DNA of 64,000 bases from assembly GCA_965221035.1 (NCBI GenBank), contig OZ244860.1:1984001-2048000 (forward strand), written 5' to 3'. Under the pieces are notes generated by a model that worked only from the letters and a program-made list of their open reading frames with translations, was not told the origin of the DNA and searched no databases. A program made the translations under genes and the position numbers. Positions 1 through 8,676 of this stretch are shown one piece after another; the stretch's first letter is position 1; every line of letters starts with the position of its first letter. The stretch comes from UBA6522 sp965221035 (GTDB lineage: Bacteria > Pseudomonadota > Gammaproteobacteria > Steroidobacterales > Rariloculaceae).

Positions 1-546
1 GGCAACGGCGCCGCCGAGTCCGCTGACGGACTGGTGGTCATGGATTCCAATGCCATGGAATGGTACGACGTCGTGGACCCGGAGCATGGCAGCCCGATGG
101 ACTTCGACCGTGGCGGGACCCCGGTCCCCGGCCTGTTCATCAAGCTGCTGTGGCGCGACCCGGAAAACGGCTTCTACACTCGGCTGATCAAGGCCAAGCC
201 CGGCTGGCGCGAGCATCCGCTGGCCCACCACCCGGTCTATGAAGAGGCCTACTGCCTGGACGGCGACTTCCACTACAACTTCGGCACCATGGTCAAGGGA
301 CAGTACTTCTTCCGTCCGGCCGGCGTCCGGCACGGCGACTTCACGGCCGGCGAGGAGAACGGCTGTGTCTGGCTGCTGCGCTGCGACGGCGACCTGGTGG
401 ACTGGTACACGGACAACGCCAGCGTGGAAATGAAGGGCGATCCGGTCAACTGGGGAGACGGTTATCCGGACACGGAGCCGCCCGTCTACCTGCAGCCCGT
501 CCGGTCCCGCTCGATCGGGCCCTGGAAGGATCCCAGCTACGTGTAG
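1..546 (+). CDS. Cupin-domain protein, 5' truncated by window edge
   Basis: The frame is open from base 1 without a convincing start, so the N-terminal part probably lies outside the window; an internal GTG at 34 would give 170 residues. The visible part reads as a single cupin beta-barrel: an HHPVYEEAY stretch matches the His/Glu-containing first cupin motif and RPAGVRHGDF the second motif, supplying likely metal ligands. Such ChrR-like cupins bind a metal and act as small-molecule dioxygenases, isomerases or sensors; the substrate cannot be told. It lies beside a CoA-thioester catabolic island, but the next gene points the other way, so a shared role is only inferred. No signal peptide is visible in the part present. 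Confidence 0.7.
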   Translation, partial: GNGAAESADGLVVMDSNAMEWYDVVDPEHGSPMDFDRGGTPVPGLFIKLLWRDPENGFYTRLIKAKPGWREHPLAHHPVYEEAYCLDGDFHYNFGTMVKGQYFFRPAGVRHGDFTAGEENGCVWLLRCDGDLVDWYTDNASVEMKGDPVNWGDGYPDTEPPVYLQPVRSRSIGPWKDPSYV

Positions 547-707
547 CGGTCCGCCGGCGCCGAGCGCCCCACCGCCGACCGCCGCCTGCTCGCCGCCGTC
601 CGCCGCCTGCCAACCGCCGACCGCCGTCCGGGAACCGCTGCCCACCGTCCGGGAACCGCCAAGGGGCGGCCCGGGCGTCGGCGCGCAAACTCGGCCCGCC
701 GGGACCA
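547..707. other. GC-rich intergenic spacer with short direct repeats
   Basis: No gene is seen. The stretch is rich in CCGCCG and contains a 15-bp direct repeat, ccgtccgggaaccgc, at 624-638 and 645-659 (21-bp period). It separates the converging cupin and aldehyde dehydrogenase genes, so it may hold transcription stops, but no clear hairpin plus T-run is visible. Confidence 0.5.
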
Positions 708-2156
708 TCAGGCGCCCTGCCCGTCATCTGCCGCCGGTCCCTCGCGCAACGCGTCGATGGAGGCCGCCGGCGCCGTCTGGAAGAGCAGCGCCCGCCGGCG
801 CAGAAAACGTCGCATGCCGCTGTCGCCCATGCGCGAACCACCCATGCCCGACAGCTTGAACGAGTGCTTCTCCACGTCGTTGACCATGGCCGTGAGGCTG
901 GCGTCGTTGATGCTCACCGCGCCCACTTCCAGTTGCTCGGCGAGGATCTCGGCCTCGCCCGCTGAGCCCGCGAAGACCGCGCCGGACAGGCCGTAGTCGG
1001 AGTCGTTCGCCAGTTCCACCGCCTCCCGGCTCGACGAGGTCGGGGTCACGGTGATCAAGGGCCCGAAGGTCTCTTCGCGCATGACCAGCATGTCGCTGTT
1101 GACATCGGTCAGCACGGTCGGACGGCACCACCTGCCGCCACCATGTTCCTCGATCCTGCCGCCGCAGTGGATTCTGGCGCCTTTTGCGAGCGCATCATCC
1201 AGTTGTTGCCGGATACGCCGCGACTGGCCGGGAAGGATCAGCGGCCCGATGTGACCGCGGTCGATCCGTTCGCGGTTCAGTCGGACCGCCCTGGCGGTCC
1301 GCACCAGGCGCTTGAGAAATTCGTCGAAGACTTCCTGCGCCACGTAGGCCCGTTCCAGGGACTGGCATGCCTGGCCCGTGGCGCCGAAGGCGCTGCGCGC
1401 GATGGCGCGGACCGCGTTGTCCAGGTCCGCTGTCGCGGTGACGATGGCCGGGTCCTTGCCGCCGAGTTCCAGGAACGCCGGAATGAAATTCCGGGCCGCC
1501 CGAACCGCGACCTCGCGACCGGTGGCCACGCTGCCGGTGAAGCAGACCGCATCCACCGCGTCGACCAGGTCGGCGCCGGTCCGGGCATCGCCGACGATGG
1601 CGTCGAACACCGGCTTGAGTTCCTCCACCGCGCCAATGCTGTCGCGAAGCGGCTCGACAAAGCGGGGCGTGACTTCGCTGGGCTTGAGCAGCACCGCGGA
1701 GCCTGCCAGCAGGGCGGGAATCGCGTCCAGCACCGACAGGGTGAGCGGAAAGTTCCACGGGCTGATGACGCCGACCAGCGGATAGGGAATGTCGACCCGC
1801 CGCCAGGTCACGGACGGCGCCAGGGCCGATCGGCCCGTTCCGCCGACGGCCAGGACGTGCGGCGCGCGCCCGATCCAGTAATCGATCCAATCGATGGTCT
1901 TGGCGATCTCCAGGTGGCACAGGAGTTGTCGGCCGGTGTCCGCCGAAAGCGCGTCGGCAATGTCTGCCCGGCGGCCGGCCAGTTCGTCCCGCCACTGGGC
2001 CAGGCACTGGGTGCGCGCCCCCAGGCCGCCGTCGCGCCAGCGCGGTTGCGCGCCGCGCAGCCGACGCGCCAGATCGCGAACCGCGGCCGTATCGGCGGCA
2101 TCGACGCGCCCGACGACGGCGCCCGACCTGGGGTCGGTTACGGGGAGGGTGCGCAT
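708..2156 (-). CDS. NAD(P)-dependent aldehyde dehydrogenase
   Basis: A 482-residue aldehyde dehydrogenase superfamily protein, oxidising an aldehyde to an acid with NAD(P). Hallmarks in order: the PWNFP cofactor-binding segment (about residue 133), the LLKPSE stretch (157), FTGS (206), the general base Glu230 in LELGGKDP and the catalytic Cys264 in GQACQSLER, then EETFGP near the C-terminus. An open frame continues upstream of 2156 but encodes Arg/His/Gly-rich non-protein-like sequence and overlaps the lyase gene, so the ATG at 2156 was chosen. It overlaps the end of the upstream HMG-CoA-lyase-type gene by 19 bp, implying translational coupling in a two-gene operon. The substrate is probably an aldehyde intermediate of the same catabolic route, but this is inference. 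Confidence 0.9.
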   Translation of the reverse strand: MRTLPVTDPRSGAVVGRVDAADTAAVRDLARRLRGAQPRWRDGGLGARTQCLAQWRDELAGRRADIADALSADTGRQLLCHLEIAKTIDWIDYWIGRAPHVLAVGGTGRSALAPSVTWRRVDIPYPLVGVISPWNFPLTLSVLDAIPALLAGSAVLLKPSEVTPRFVEPLRDSIGAVEELKPVFDAIVGDARTGADLVDAVDAVCFTGSVATGREVAVRAARNFIPAFLELGGKDPAIVTATADLDNAVRAIARSAFGATGQACQSLERAYVAQEVFDEFLKRLVRTARAVRLNRERIDRGHIGPLILPGQSRRIRQQLDDALAKGARIHCGGRIEEHGGGRWCRPTVLTDVNSDMLVMREETFGPLITVTPTSSSREAVELANDSDYGLSGAVFAGSAGEAEILAEQLEVGAVSINDASLTAMVNDVEKHSFKLSGMGGSRMGDSGMRRFLRRRALLFQTAPAASIDALREGPAADDGQGA

Positions 2157-3079
2157 GCTGGCGCAAAGCCCAACGGTAGGCCGGCGGCCGGCGTGAATCC
2201 GAACAATTCGACTCCCGGCAGCGCTGCCTGGACCAGTTCGCGAACCCTGAGCAGGGCTTCCAGGTCGATGCCTGTGCTCAGACCCATGGACTCGAGCAGG
2301 AAGACCAGGTCTTCGGTGACGATGTTGCCGCTGGCGCCGGGCGCCCAGGGACAACCGCCGATGCCGCCCAGCGAGCTGTCCAGGGTGGTGATGCCCAGCT
2401 CGACGGCCGCCAGCGCGTTGGCCAGCCCCTGCCCGCGGGTGTTGTGCAGGTGCACGCCGTCGAGGCGGTCCGCGCCGCACGCCTCCCGCACGCCCCGGAC
2501 GAGCCGCTTGAGCTGGGCCGGATTGCCGTAGCCGGTGGTGTCCGACAGGCAGACTTCATCGACGCCAAGCCCGATGACCTGCTCCGCGAACGCGATCACG
2601 CGATGCTCCGGAACCGGCCCCTCCAGGGTGCAACCGAAGGCGGTGGACAGGCTTACCTCGAACTTCGGCCGCCGCTCGGCCGGCACGGTGTCCAGAAAGT
2701 CGATGCATTGCCCGATCTCCCGGACCACCTGCGCATGGGTCCTGCGGAGATTCTTGATGGAATGGGTCTCGCTCATGGAAAAAGGCAGGGTGGCCTTGTG
2801 CGCGCCGTTGGCGACGGCGTCCCGCAGGCCGTGCAGGTTCGGCACCAGAACCGCCACCCGCAGCCCCGGCAATCCCGTTGCGTAGCGCACCACCTCGGGC
2901 GTGTCGGCCAGTTGCGGGATCAATTTCGCCGGAACGAAGGAACCCACCTCCATCTCGACGGTTCCGGCGGCATGCTGCGCCGCGATCCAGGCCTTCTTCC
3001 GTTCGGTGGGCATTACCGGATCGATGCTCTGCAGACCATCCCGCAAGCCGACTTCACTGATCAGGATTTCTGTCGCCAC
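2138..3079 (-). CDS. HMG-CoA lyase family C-C lyase (copy 1)
   Basis: A TIM-barrel lyase of the HMGL-like family, 313 residues from GTG 3079; a GTG at 3118 is possible but 3079 has a GGTGGAG ribosome site just upstream. Seen: VGLRDGLQ near the N-terminus (metal-binding Asp), HLHNTRGQG (the His-x-His metal ligands) and GGIGGCPWAPGASGN (the mobile catalytic Cys loop of HMG-CoA lyases). The family cleaves 3-hydroxy-3-methylglutaryl-CoA, or related 3-hydroxyacyl-CoA esters, to acetyl-CoA or propionyl-CoA plus a keto acid. It is transcribed away from a CaiB/BaiF CoA-transferase, which could supply the CoA ester, and its promoter region carries the shared dyad at 3138-3149. The precise substrate is unknown. 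Confidence 0.9.
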   Translation of the reverse strand: MATEILISEVGLRDGLQSIDPVMPTERKKAWIAAQHAAGTVEMEVGSFVPAKLIPQLADTPEVVRYATGLPGLRVAVLVPNLHGLRDAVANGAHKATLPFSMSETHSIKNLRRTHAQVVREIGQCIDFLDTVPAERRPKFEVSLSTAFGCTLEGPVPEHRVIAFAEQVIGLGVDEVCLSDTTGYGNPAQLKRLVRGVREACGADRLDGVHLHNTRGQGLANALAAVELGITTLDSSLGGIGGCPWAPGASGNIVTEDLVFLLESMGLSTGIDLEALLRVRELVQAALPGVELFGFTPAAGLPLGFAPACAPSP

Positions 3080-3137
3080 ACCGCTCCACCGTGCCCGAGA
3101 CGGGCCATTCGGGGCCACCTGGGGCCACTTAGGGCTA

Positions 3138-3149
3138 TTGTTATATCAA
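3138..3149 (-). promoter_or_regulatory. Candidate GntR operator, site a
   Basis: Read on the minus strand the site is TTGATATAACAA, one mismatch from the perfect dyad TTGATATATCAA. It lies in the only promoter-sized gap between the divergent lyase and CoA-transferase genes. It matches dyads in two other divergent gaps (6472-6483, 12987-12998), and it shares the continuation CAATAGC with site b. Control by the GntR protein at 13028 is inferred. Confidence 0.55.
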
Positions 3150-3198
3150 CATGACAAATATACCATACGGAGCGATGCCAAGGAGAACAGGGAAGCGG

Positions 3199-4419
3199 AT
3201 GGGCGGCATGGAACCGCAGCAAGGGCAACGCCCTCTCGAGCACATCAGGGTGATCGAGTTCAGCCATATGGTCATGGGGCCGGCTGCCGGCATGGTGCTG
3301 GCCGACCTGGGGGCGGAAGTCATCAAGATCGAGCCGCCCGGCGGCGACAAGACGCGGCGCCTGAAGGGGTCCGGCGCGGGGTACTTTCCCATGTACAACC
3401 GCAACAAGAAGAGCATCTGCATCGACCTGAAGAATCCCCTCGGACGCGAACTGGCCGGCGAACTCCTGGCGAAGGCGGACGTGCTGATCGAGAATTTCCG
3501 GCCGGGCGCCATGGAGCGGCTGGGTTTCGGATGGGCCGACCTGCATGCCGCGAACCCGGGCCTGATCTACTGCTCGCTGAAGGGCTTCCTGTCCGGTCCC
3601 TACGGGCAACGCACCGCGCTGGACGAGGTCACGCAGATGCTGGGCGGGCTCGCCCACATGACCGGTCTGCCGGACCGGCCCATGCGCACCGGCGCGTCGG
3701 TGGTGGATGTCACGGGGGGCCTGTTCGGCGTGGTCGGCATCCTGGCGGCGCTGGAGCGGCGGCGGCACACCGGCGAGGGCGAGCACATCACCGGATCGCT
3801 GTTCGAGACCACCGCATTCCTGGTGGGCCAGCACATGGCTCAGGAAGCGGTGACGGGCGAAGCGCCCCCGCCCATGTCGGTGCGCCGTTCGGCCTGGGCG
3901 ATTTACGATGTATTCGAGTCCCGGGAGGGCGAGAAGCTCTTTGTCGGCGTGGTCAGCGACACCCAGTGGCGGCGCTTCTGCGAGGAGTTCGAGCTGCGGG
4001 ACCTCCGGGACGATCCCTCGCTCGACGCCAACAACGACCGCGTCCGCCGCCGCGACCAGATCCTGCCGGCGGTCTCGGCGCTGTTTCGCTCCCTGGGCAG
4101 GGACGAGCTGCTGTTGCGGCTGGACCGGGCGGGCGTGCCGTTCGCGCAGGTCAACCGGCCCTCCGACCTGTTTGACGACCCGCACCTGCGAGCCAATGGC
4201 GGACTGGTGGACATCACGTTGCGGGACGGCCCCCGTGCCGGCACGCCGACCGTCACCCCGGCGCTGCCCATCGAGTGGACCGGCGAGCGGTTCGGGGTGC
4301 GGCATGACATACCGGGGGCCGGAGAACACGGCCGGGAAGTGCTCGCCACCGCGGGCTACCGGCAGGAGCAGATCGACGACATGGAGCAGGCGGGGCTTGT
4401 GTGGTTCCCGGCCGTCTAA
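3199..4419 (+). CDS. CaiB/BaiF class III CoA-transferase (copy 1)
   Basis: About 406 residues. It moves CoA between an acyl-CoA donor and a free carboxylic acid via an aspartyl-CoA intermediate. The N-terminal VLADLGAEVIKIEPP, the YNRNKKSICIDLK segment, IENFRPGAMERLG and VVDVTGG (the likely nucleophile Asp, in the position of Asp169 of formyl-CoA transferase) are all family hallmarks. An ATG at 3151 is in frame, but the first ~16 residues from it look non-conserved; ATG 3199 follows AGGGAAG and ATG 3208 is also possible. It diverges from the lyase-ALDH pair and converges with leuD, overlapping its stop by 3 bp. With a lyase next door, activation of a hydroxy-dicarboxylate (as in HMG, citramalate or similar) is a reasonable but unproven role. 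Confidence 0.88.
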   Translation: MGGMEPQQGQRPLEHIRVIEFSHMVMGPAAGMVLADLGAEVIKIEPPGGDKTRRLKGSGAGYFPMYNRNKKSICIDLKNPLGRELAGELLAKADVLIENFRPGAMERLGFGWADLHAANPGLIYCSLKGFLSGPYGQRTALDEVTQMLGGLAHMTGLPDRPMRTGASVVDVTGGLFGVVGILAALERRRHTGEGEHITGSLFETTAFLVGQHMAQEAVTGEAPPPMSVRRSAWAIYDVFESREGEKLFVGVVSDTQWRRFCEEFELRDLRDDPSLDANNDRVRRRDQILPAVSALFRSLGRDELLLRLDRAGVPFAQVNRPSDLFDDPHLRANGGLVDITLRDGPRAGTPTVTPALPIEWTGERFGVRHDIPGAGEHGREVLATAGYRQEQIDDMEQAGLVWFPAV

Positions 4420-5039
4420 TAGACCCACGGTCTCGCGGACCGGTCGGCCGCCTCGAAATCATCGATGACCGACGCGTGGCGCATCGTCTCGGCGATGCCG
4501 TCGAGGCCCTCGAGCAGCATGCGGCGTGCGGCCGGTTCCAGGGTGAAGGCCAGGGTTTCGCCAGGCTTCCACCTGACAACCTGGTTCGGAAGGTCGATCT
4601 CCAGCTGATTGCCGATCGGGTCCGACCGGACCCAGTCGGCGAGGCGGCGGATCGCCGCGTCTTCGGCAATGATGGCCAGCACGCCGTTCATCGTGCAGTT
4701 GTTTCGGAAAATGCCGCCGAATGATGGCGCCAGAATCGCCCGTATGCCGAATTCCCGCAGCGCCCAGACGGCATGCTCGCGGGACGAGCCGCAGCCGAAG
4801 TTCGCGCCCGCCAACAGGATGCTGGCCTCGCGGTATTCCTTTCGATTGAGGATGAATTCCGGGTCCGGCTCCCGGCCGCCCGGCGCGCGATAGCGCCAAC
4901 CGGCAAACAGTCCGTCGTCGAGCCCGTGCTTGGATACCCGCTGGATTTCCCGTGACGGAATGATGGTGTCCGTGTCCACATTGCGGACCAGCAGCGGTGC
5001 GGCGATGCCGCGGTGGACCGTGAAGGGCCGCGGTTTCAT
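4416..5039 (-). CDS. leuD: 3-isopropylmalate dehydratase small-subunit family (LeuD-type)
   Basis: A 207-residue LeuD/aconitase swivel-domain protein, partner of the large subunit encoded just upstream. Seen: NVDTDTIIPSREI (substrate-contact loop at the N-terminus), GANFGCGSSREHAVWAL (the GSSREHA signature) and SFGGIFRNNCTMNGVL. The ATG overlaps the end of leuC by 4 bp, so the two are translationally coupled. The family isomerises 2-isopropylmalate to 3-isopropylmalate, but relatives act on citramalate, homoaconitate or 2,3-dimethylmalate. The neighbours are CoA-transferases and C-C lyases rather than leuA or leuB, so a catabolic paralogue is as likely as leucine biosynthesis. Confidence 0.88.
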   Translation of the reverse strand: MKPRPFTVHRGIAAPLLVRNVDTDTIIPSREIQRVSKHGLDDGLFAGWRYRAPGGREPDPEFILNRKEYREASILLAGANFGCGSSREHAVWALREFGIRAILAPSFGGIFRNNCTMNGVLAIIAEDAAIRRLADWVRSDPIGNQLEIDLPNQVVRWKPGETLAFTLEPAARRMLLEGLDGIAETMRHASVIDDFEAADRSARPWVY

Positions 5040-6436
5040 TCGGTCGGTTCCGCGGCGCGGATGTAGCCGCTGCAGGCCGAGGCGGCCACGGTGAGCGGGC
5101 TGCCCAGGTGGGTGCGGGCGCCGGGCCCCTGACGTCCCTGGAAGTTCCGGTTGGTGGAGGAAATCACCCGGCGGCCGGCGAACGATTCGCCGCCGGCATG
5201 AAAGCAGAGCGAGCAGCCGGCCTCGCGCCATTCGAAGCCGGCGCGGCGAAACACCTCGTCCAGGCCTTCCGCCTCGGCGGCCCGTTTGACACTGGACGAC
5301 CCCGGAACACACAGCGCCCGTACCCAGGGCGCCACCCGCCGCCCCTTGAGGTAACCCGCCGCCGCCCGCAGGTCGCTCAGGCGGCTGTTGGTGCAGGAAC
5401 CGATGAAGGCCGCATCGATGCGGATGGTGTCGGTCGGCGTCCCGGGCGCGAGGTCCATGTATTGGAGCGCTCTGGCCGCGGCCTCGCCACGTCGCGCATC
5501 CTCGAATGCGTCCGGGTCGGGCACGCGGCCGCCGATCGGCACCGCCTGTTCCGGATGGGTGCCCCAGGTGACGGTGGGCGCGATGTCGGCACAGTCGACC
5601 TGAAGTTCCCGATCGAATCGCGCCCCGTGGTCGCTGCGCAGTCCGGACCAGTGCTCGGCGGCCTGGTCCCAGAGCGCACCGGCGGGGGCGTGCTCGCGTC
5701 CGCGGACGTAGCGGATGGTCCGTGCATCCGGCGCCACCAGCCCGGTGAAGGCGCCCATTTCCACCGCCATGTTGCACAGCGTGGCGCGGCCTTCCACCGG
5801 CATGCCTTCGATGGCCGGGCCTGCGAATTCAACCGCATGGCCCGTTGCCGCCCGGCCTCCGAAGCGAGCGATGAGGTGGATGATCAGGTCCTTCGGGGTC
5901 ACCCCCGCCGAAACCTGGCCGCGCAACTCCACGCGCATGGATCGCGGCTTGAATACACTCAGCGTTCCGGTCGCCAATGCGTGCTCGGCTTCCGTGGAGC
6001 CGATTCCCCATGCGAGCGCACCCAGCGACCCCAGCGTGCAGGTGTGGCTGTCGGGGCAGACGACGCTCATGCCCGGAAGCACGATGCCGAGTTCCGCCGC
6101 GACCACGTGGCCGATACCCTGCCGCGGGTCGTTGACGTCGAAAAGGCGAATGCCCGCCCGCTTCGCGCACTCCCGCGTGGCCGCGATGAAGTTCGCGCCG
6201 TTGGGCACCGGCGTGTCATCGCCGCGCCCGGGCCGGGTGTCGACGATATGGTCCATCGCGCAGAACACCCTGTCCGACGCACGAACCGTCCGTCCGGCCT
6301 GTTCGAGACTGAGCAGGGCGATGCTGCCGGTGCGCTCGTGCAGCCAGATTCGGTCCAGGTGCAGGAGGCTTTCACCGCCACCGAGATCGGCGACCTTGTG
6401 AATGCTCCACAGCTTGTCGAAAAGGGATTCGGGCAT
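5036..6436 (-). CDS. leuC: 3-isopropylmalate dehydratase large-subunit family (LeuC-type)
   Basis: A 466-residue 4Fe-4S dehydratase of the LeuC/aconitase family, the same length as E. coli LeuC. The three cluster cysteines are present at Cys348 (IGSCTNSR), Cys408 and Cys411 (AGCSLC). PDSHTCTLGSLGALAWGIG and NFQGRQGPGARTHL are also typical. After the cluster Cys pair the usual LGMNPD-type sequence is replaced by FHAGGESF, a visible difference near the active site. It forms an operon with leuD and diverges from the CpcT-domain gene; dyad site b lies in the gap. The reaction is reversible dehydration/hydration of a 2- or 3-hydroxy-dicarboxylate; which one is open, and the catabolic context makes simple leucine biosynthesis uncertain. 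Confidence 0.88.
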   Translation of the reverse strand: MPESLFDKLWSIHKVADLGGGESLLHLDRIWLHERTGSIALLSLEQAGRTVRASDRVFCAMDHIVDTRPGRGDDTPVPNGANFIAATRECAKRAGIRLFDVNDPRQGIGHVVAAELGIVLPGMSVVCPDSHTCTLGSLGALAWGIGSTEAEHALATGTLSVFKPRSMRVELRGQVSAGVTPKDLIIHLIARFGGRAATGHAVEFAGPAIEGMPVEGRATLCNMAVEMGAFTGLVAPDARTIRYVRGREHAPAGALWDQAAEHWSGLRSDHGARFDRELQVDCADIAPTVTWGTHPEQAVPIGGRVPDPDAFEDARRGEAAARALQYMDLAPGTPTDTIRIDAAFIGSCTNSRLSDLRAAAGYLKGRRVAPWVRALCVPGSSSVKRAAEAEGLDEVFRRAGFEWREAGCSLCFHAGGESFAGRRVISSTNRNFQGRQGPGARTHLGSPLTVAASACSGYIRAAEPTE

Positions 6437-6471
6437 GGCCTGCTATAATCGCGATTCCGTTAAAACATATA

Positions 6472-6483
6472 TTGATCTATCAA
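6472..6483 (+). promoter_or_regulatory. Candidate GntR operator, site b
   Basis: TTGATCTATCAA, one mismatch from the dyad TTGATATATCAA, in the gap between leuC (minus) and the CpcT-domain gene (plus). It shares CAATAGC on its right side with site a. A TATAAT at 6444-6449 upstream could be a plus-strand -10, which would put the site just downstream of the transcription start. The regulatory role is inferred. Confidence 0.55.
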
Positions 6484-6491
6484 TAGCACAA

Positions 6492-7664
6492 ATGTCCACA
6501 GAAACCGCCATTCCGCCACGTTTTCCGCGTTTTCCTCCGCCCTGCCGTTCCGGTTTTCAGGGGCTGGTCGGCCTGATTGACCGCATCGCCAGCGTGCCTG
6601 CCCGTCCGGTCGGACTGTTTGCCCACAGGGTCGGCCTGTTTGACCGCATGGCCTGCCAGTTCGCCCGCGCGGTCGGCCTGCTGGTCCTCACGGCCAGCCT
6701 GCCAGCCCTCGTGACCGGCCCGGCCCAAGGCCAGGAACCCGCCCTTGCGTCCGCCAGCGACCTGGACCACTTCCTGGGCTGGTTCGCCGGCGAATACAAC
6801 AACAACGAGCAGGTATGGCAGCAGGCCGTCGACGGCGTGGCGCCCGACGCGCGCCATGAGCACATCCATCATGTCTTCCTGCCGGTTTCGACCCCCGCCA
6901 TCGGAGATCACGCGTTCTTCGTCAAGCAGTACCTGGACGGAGACTACGAGAACGTCTATCGGCAGCGTCTGTACAGTTTCAGCGTGGACCGGCAGCGCGA
7001 CGCCATTGTGCTTGCGATCCACCGCTTCCTTGACGAGGCCAGATACCGCTACGCCGACCGCGATCCTTCCGTGCTGGAGGAGATCGGACCCGACGACTTG
7101 CGGCACCTGCCGGGCTGCAACGTGTTCTGGCGATTTGTCGGCGACCACTACGTGGGGGAAATGGACGACGGGGCGTGCTTCTATTTCTCCAACGACCTGG
7201 GTCGAAACATCTACATCACCGATACGCTGAGGCTCGACGCCGACGAGATCCGGATTGCGGATGCCGCCTACGACGAGGACGGAAACCGGTTGTTCGGTCG
7301 AGACGAACCGCATGTCAACCGCAAGGTGAAGTATTTCGACGGCTGGGCGGCGATTCGACGCGACGCCTTCGATCCTGCCGCAGCGCAACCGGACGAAATG
7401 CTGCTGGTTCCCGGACTGCGCCTGCACAACGAGGGGCAGGTGGTGCCGATGGTCACGGAGTCCGGCGACGACACCGGCTACGCCCTGGAACTGGCGCGGC
7501 TGACCTACCAGAACACGCAGGTCGCGGTGCTCAAGCTCGGTATCCTCGAAGCGGCGACCGGCGAGACGGTGGCCTATTCCTGGGCCGACCCAGAGGCCGT
7601 GCGGATCGGCATCAACCTGGGGTGGATGCAGGCCGGGCTGACGCGCGAAGGGTTGGTTCCGTAA
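6492..7664 (+). CDS. Secreted CpcT/CpeT-like domain protein
   Basis: 390 residues from ATG 6492. The segment DLDHFLGWFAGEYNNNEQ through about DGNRLFGRDEP resembles the CpcT/CpeT (DUF1001) beta-barrel fold, first known from phycobiliprotein chromophore lyases but also present in non-phototrophs, where the function is unknown. A canonical Sec signal lies around residues 53-80 (MACQFARAVGLLVLTASLP), so the true start may be ATG 6648 and the protein periplasmic. Between the two ATGs is a repeat encoding VGLxDR/VGLFAHR (21/42-bp period). A C-terminal part after residue ~300 is not recognised. It sits 19 bp before the CurA-type reductase, so the two are probably co-transcribed from the region of site b. 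Confidence 0.7.
   Translation: MSTETAIPPRFPRFPPPCRSGFQGLVGLIDRIASVPARPVGLFAHRVGLFDRMACQFARAVGLLVLTASLPALVTGPAQGQEPALASASDLDHFLGWFAGEYNNNEQVWQQAVDGVAPDARHEHIHHVFLPVSTPAIGDHAFFVKQYLDGDYENVYRQRLYSFSVDRQRDAIVLAIHRFLDEARYRYADRDPSVLEEIGPDDLRHLPGCNVFWRFVGDHYVGEMDDGACFYFSNDLGRNIYITDTLRLDADEIRIADAAYDEDGNRLFGRDEPHVNRKVKYFDGWAAIRRDAFDPAAAQPDEMLLVPGLRLHNEGQVVPMVTESGDDTGYALELARLTYQNTQVAVLKLGILEAATGETVAYSWADPEAVRIGINLGWMQAGLTREGLVP
6570..6680 (+). repeat. 21/42-bp imperfect coding repeat (VGLxDR)
   Basis: gtcggcctg-type units recur with a 21/42-bp period and encode VGLIDR, VGLFAHR, VGLFDR, VGLLVL. The repeat lies between the two possible starts of the CpcT-like gene, so it is either an N-terminal extension or untranslated leader. 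Confidence 0.55.
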
Positions 7665-7683
7665 CGGCGGATGCCTTTCGGCC

Positions 7684-8676
7684 ATGGGTCGCAACCGACA
7701 GATCATCCTGGATTCCACGCCGCGCGGAGTTCCGGCGGCCGGGAACTTTGCCCTACGCGAAGCGCCGATGCCGGAGCCCGGCCGCGATCAGGTGCTGTGC
7801 CGCACCCGCTACCTGTCCCTCGATCCCTACATGCGAAGCCAGATCGCCGGCCGCCACCCGTCCGGCACCGTGACGCCGGGCGATGTCATGAAGGGCGAGA
7901 CCGTCAGCGAGGTGGTGGAGTCCAATTCGGCATCGTTCTCCCGGGGGCAGCTGGTGCGCTGCATGGGGGGCTGGCAGGAGTATTCGGTGCACGCCGCGGA
8001 AGACCTGCATGCCGTGGCCGACCGGATCGATCCGCCCTCGTATGCGCTTTCGGTGCTGGGCATGACAGGCCTGACCGCCTATGCCGGAATGATCTGGCAG
8101 GCCGGGGTTCGCGGCGGCGAGCACGTGGTCATTCCAGCCGTGACCGGCGGAGTCGGCTCGGTCGCGGCACAACTGTGCGCGGCGCGCGGCGCCCGGGTGA
8201 TCGGGGTCGCGGGATCCGAGGAAAAGTGCCGCTACGCGGTCGAGCAGCTGGGTGCCGCGGCGTGCATCGACCGCCGCCGGGAGGATGTCGAAGCGCGCCT
8301 GGGCGAACTGTGCCCGGACGGCATCAATGTCTACTTCGACCTGGTGGGCGGCGCCATGCTGCACGCGGCCTGCCGGCATCTTGCGCATTACGGGCGCGTC
8401 GTGCTCTGCGGCCTCATGGCCGAGTACAACCGCGCCGACCGGGACCCGGGTCCCGGTCCCGGGCTGCTGATCGCCAGGCGCGCCGTGGTCAGCGGGCTGG
8501 TGGTCTACGACTACGAAGACCGGCGCGACGAATACATCCGCGAGTGTCTCCCCCTGCTGGCCCAGGGCAAGCTCCACCAGCGCGAGGACGTGACGGTGGG
8601 CCTTGAAAACGCGCCGGCCGCCTTCCACCGCCTCATGAGCGGAAGGAATTTCGGCAAGGTGATCGTCAAGTTCTGA
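7684..8676 (+). CDS. NADP-dependent MDR oxidoreductase (CurA / leukotriene B4 dehydrogenase type)
   Basis: 330 residues, a zinc-independent medium-chain reductase that reduces the double bond of enones or enoyl compounds with NADPH. The YLSLDPYMRSQIAG segment typical of CurA/PTGR proteins is present near residue 43, a GMTGLTAYAG motif near 122 and the Rossmann turn AVTGGVGSVAAQL near 147; the zinc-binding Cys/His set of alcohol dehydrogenases is absent. The gene follows the CpcT-like gene by 19 bp and converges on the second lyase, overlapping it by 11 bp. In this island it may saturate an unsaturated intermediate, but the substrate is not visible from the sequence. Confidence 0.88.
   Translation: MGRNRQIILDSTPRGVPAAGNFALREAPMPEPGRDQVLCRTRYLSLDPYMRSQIAGRHPSGTVTPGDVMKGETVSEVVESNSASFSRGQLVRCMGGWQEYSVHAAEDLHAVADRIDPPSYALSVLGMTGLTAYAGMIWQAGVRGGEHVVIPAVTGGVGSVAAQLCAARGARVIGVAGSEEKCRYAVEQLGAAACIDRRREDVEARLGELCPDGINVYFDLVGGAMLHAACRHLAHYGRVVLCGLMAEYNRADRDPGPGPGLLIARRAVVSGLVVYDYEDRRDEYIRECLPLLAQGKLHQREDVTVGLENAPAAFHRLMSGRNFGKVIVKF

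Noticed and set aside
547..707. Small gene in the GC-rich spacer (446-841 minus frame)
   Set aside because: The product is almost entirely Arg/Gly/Ala with no start signal and overlaps two real genes.
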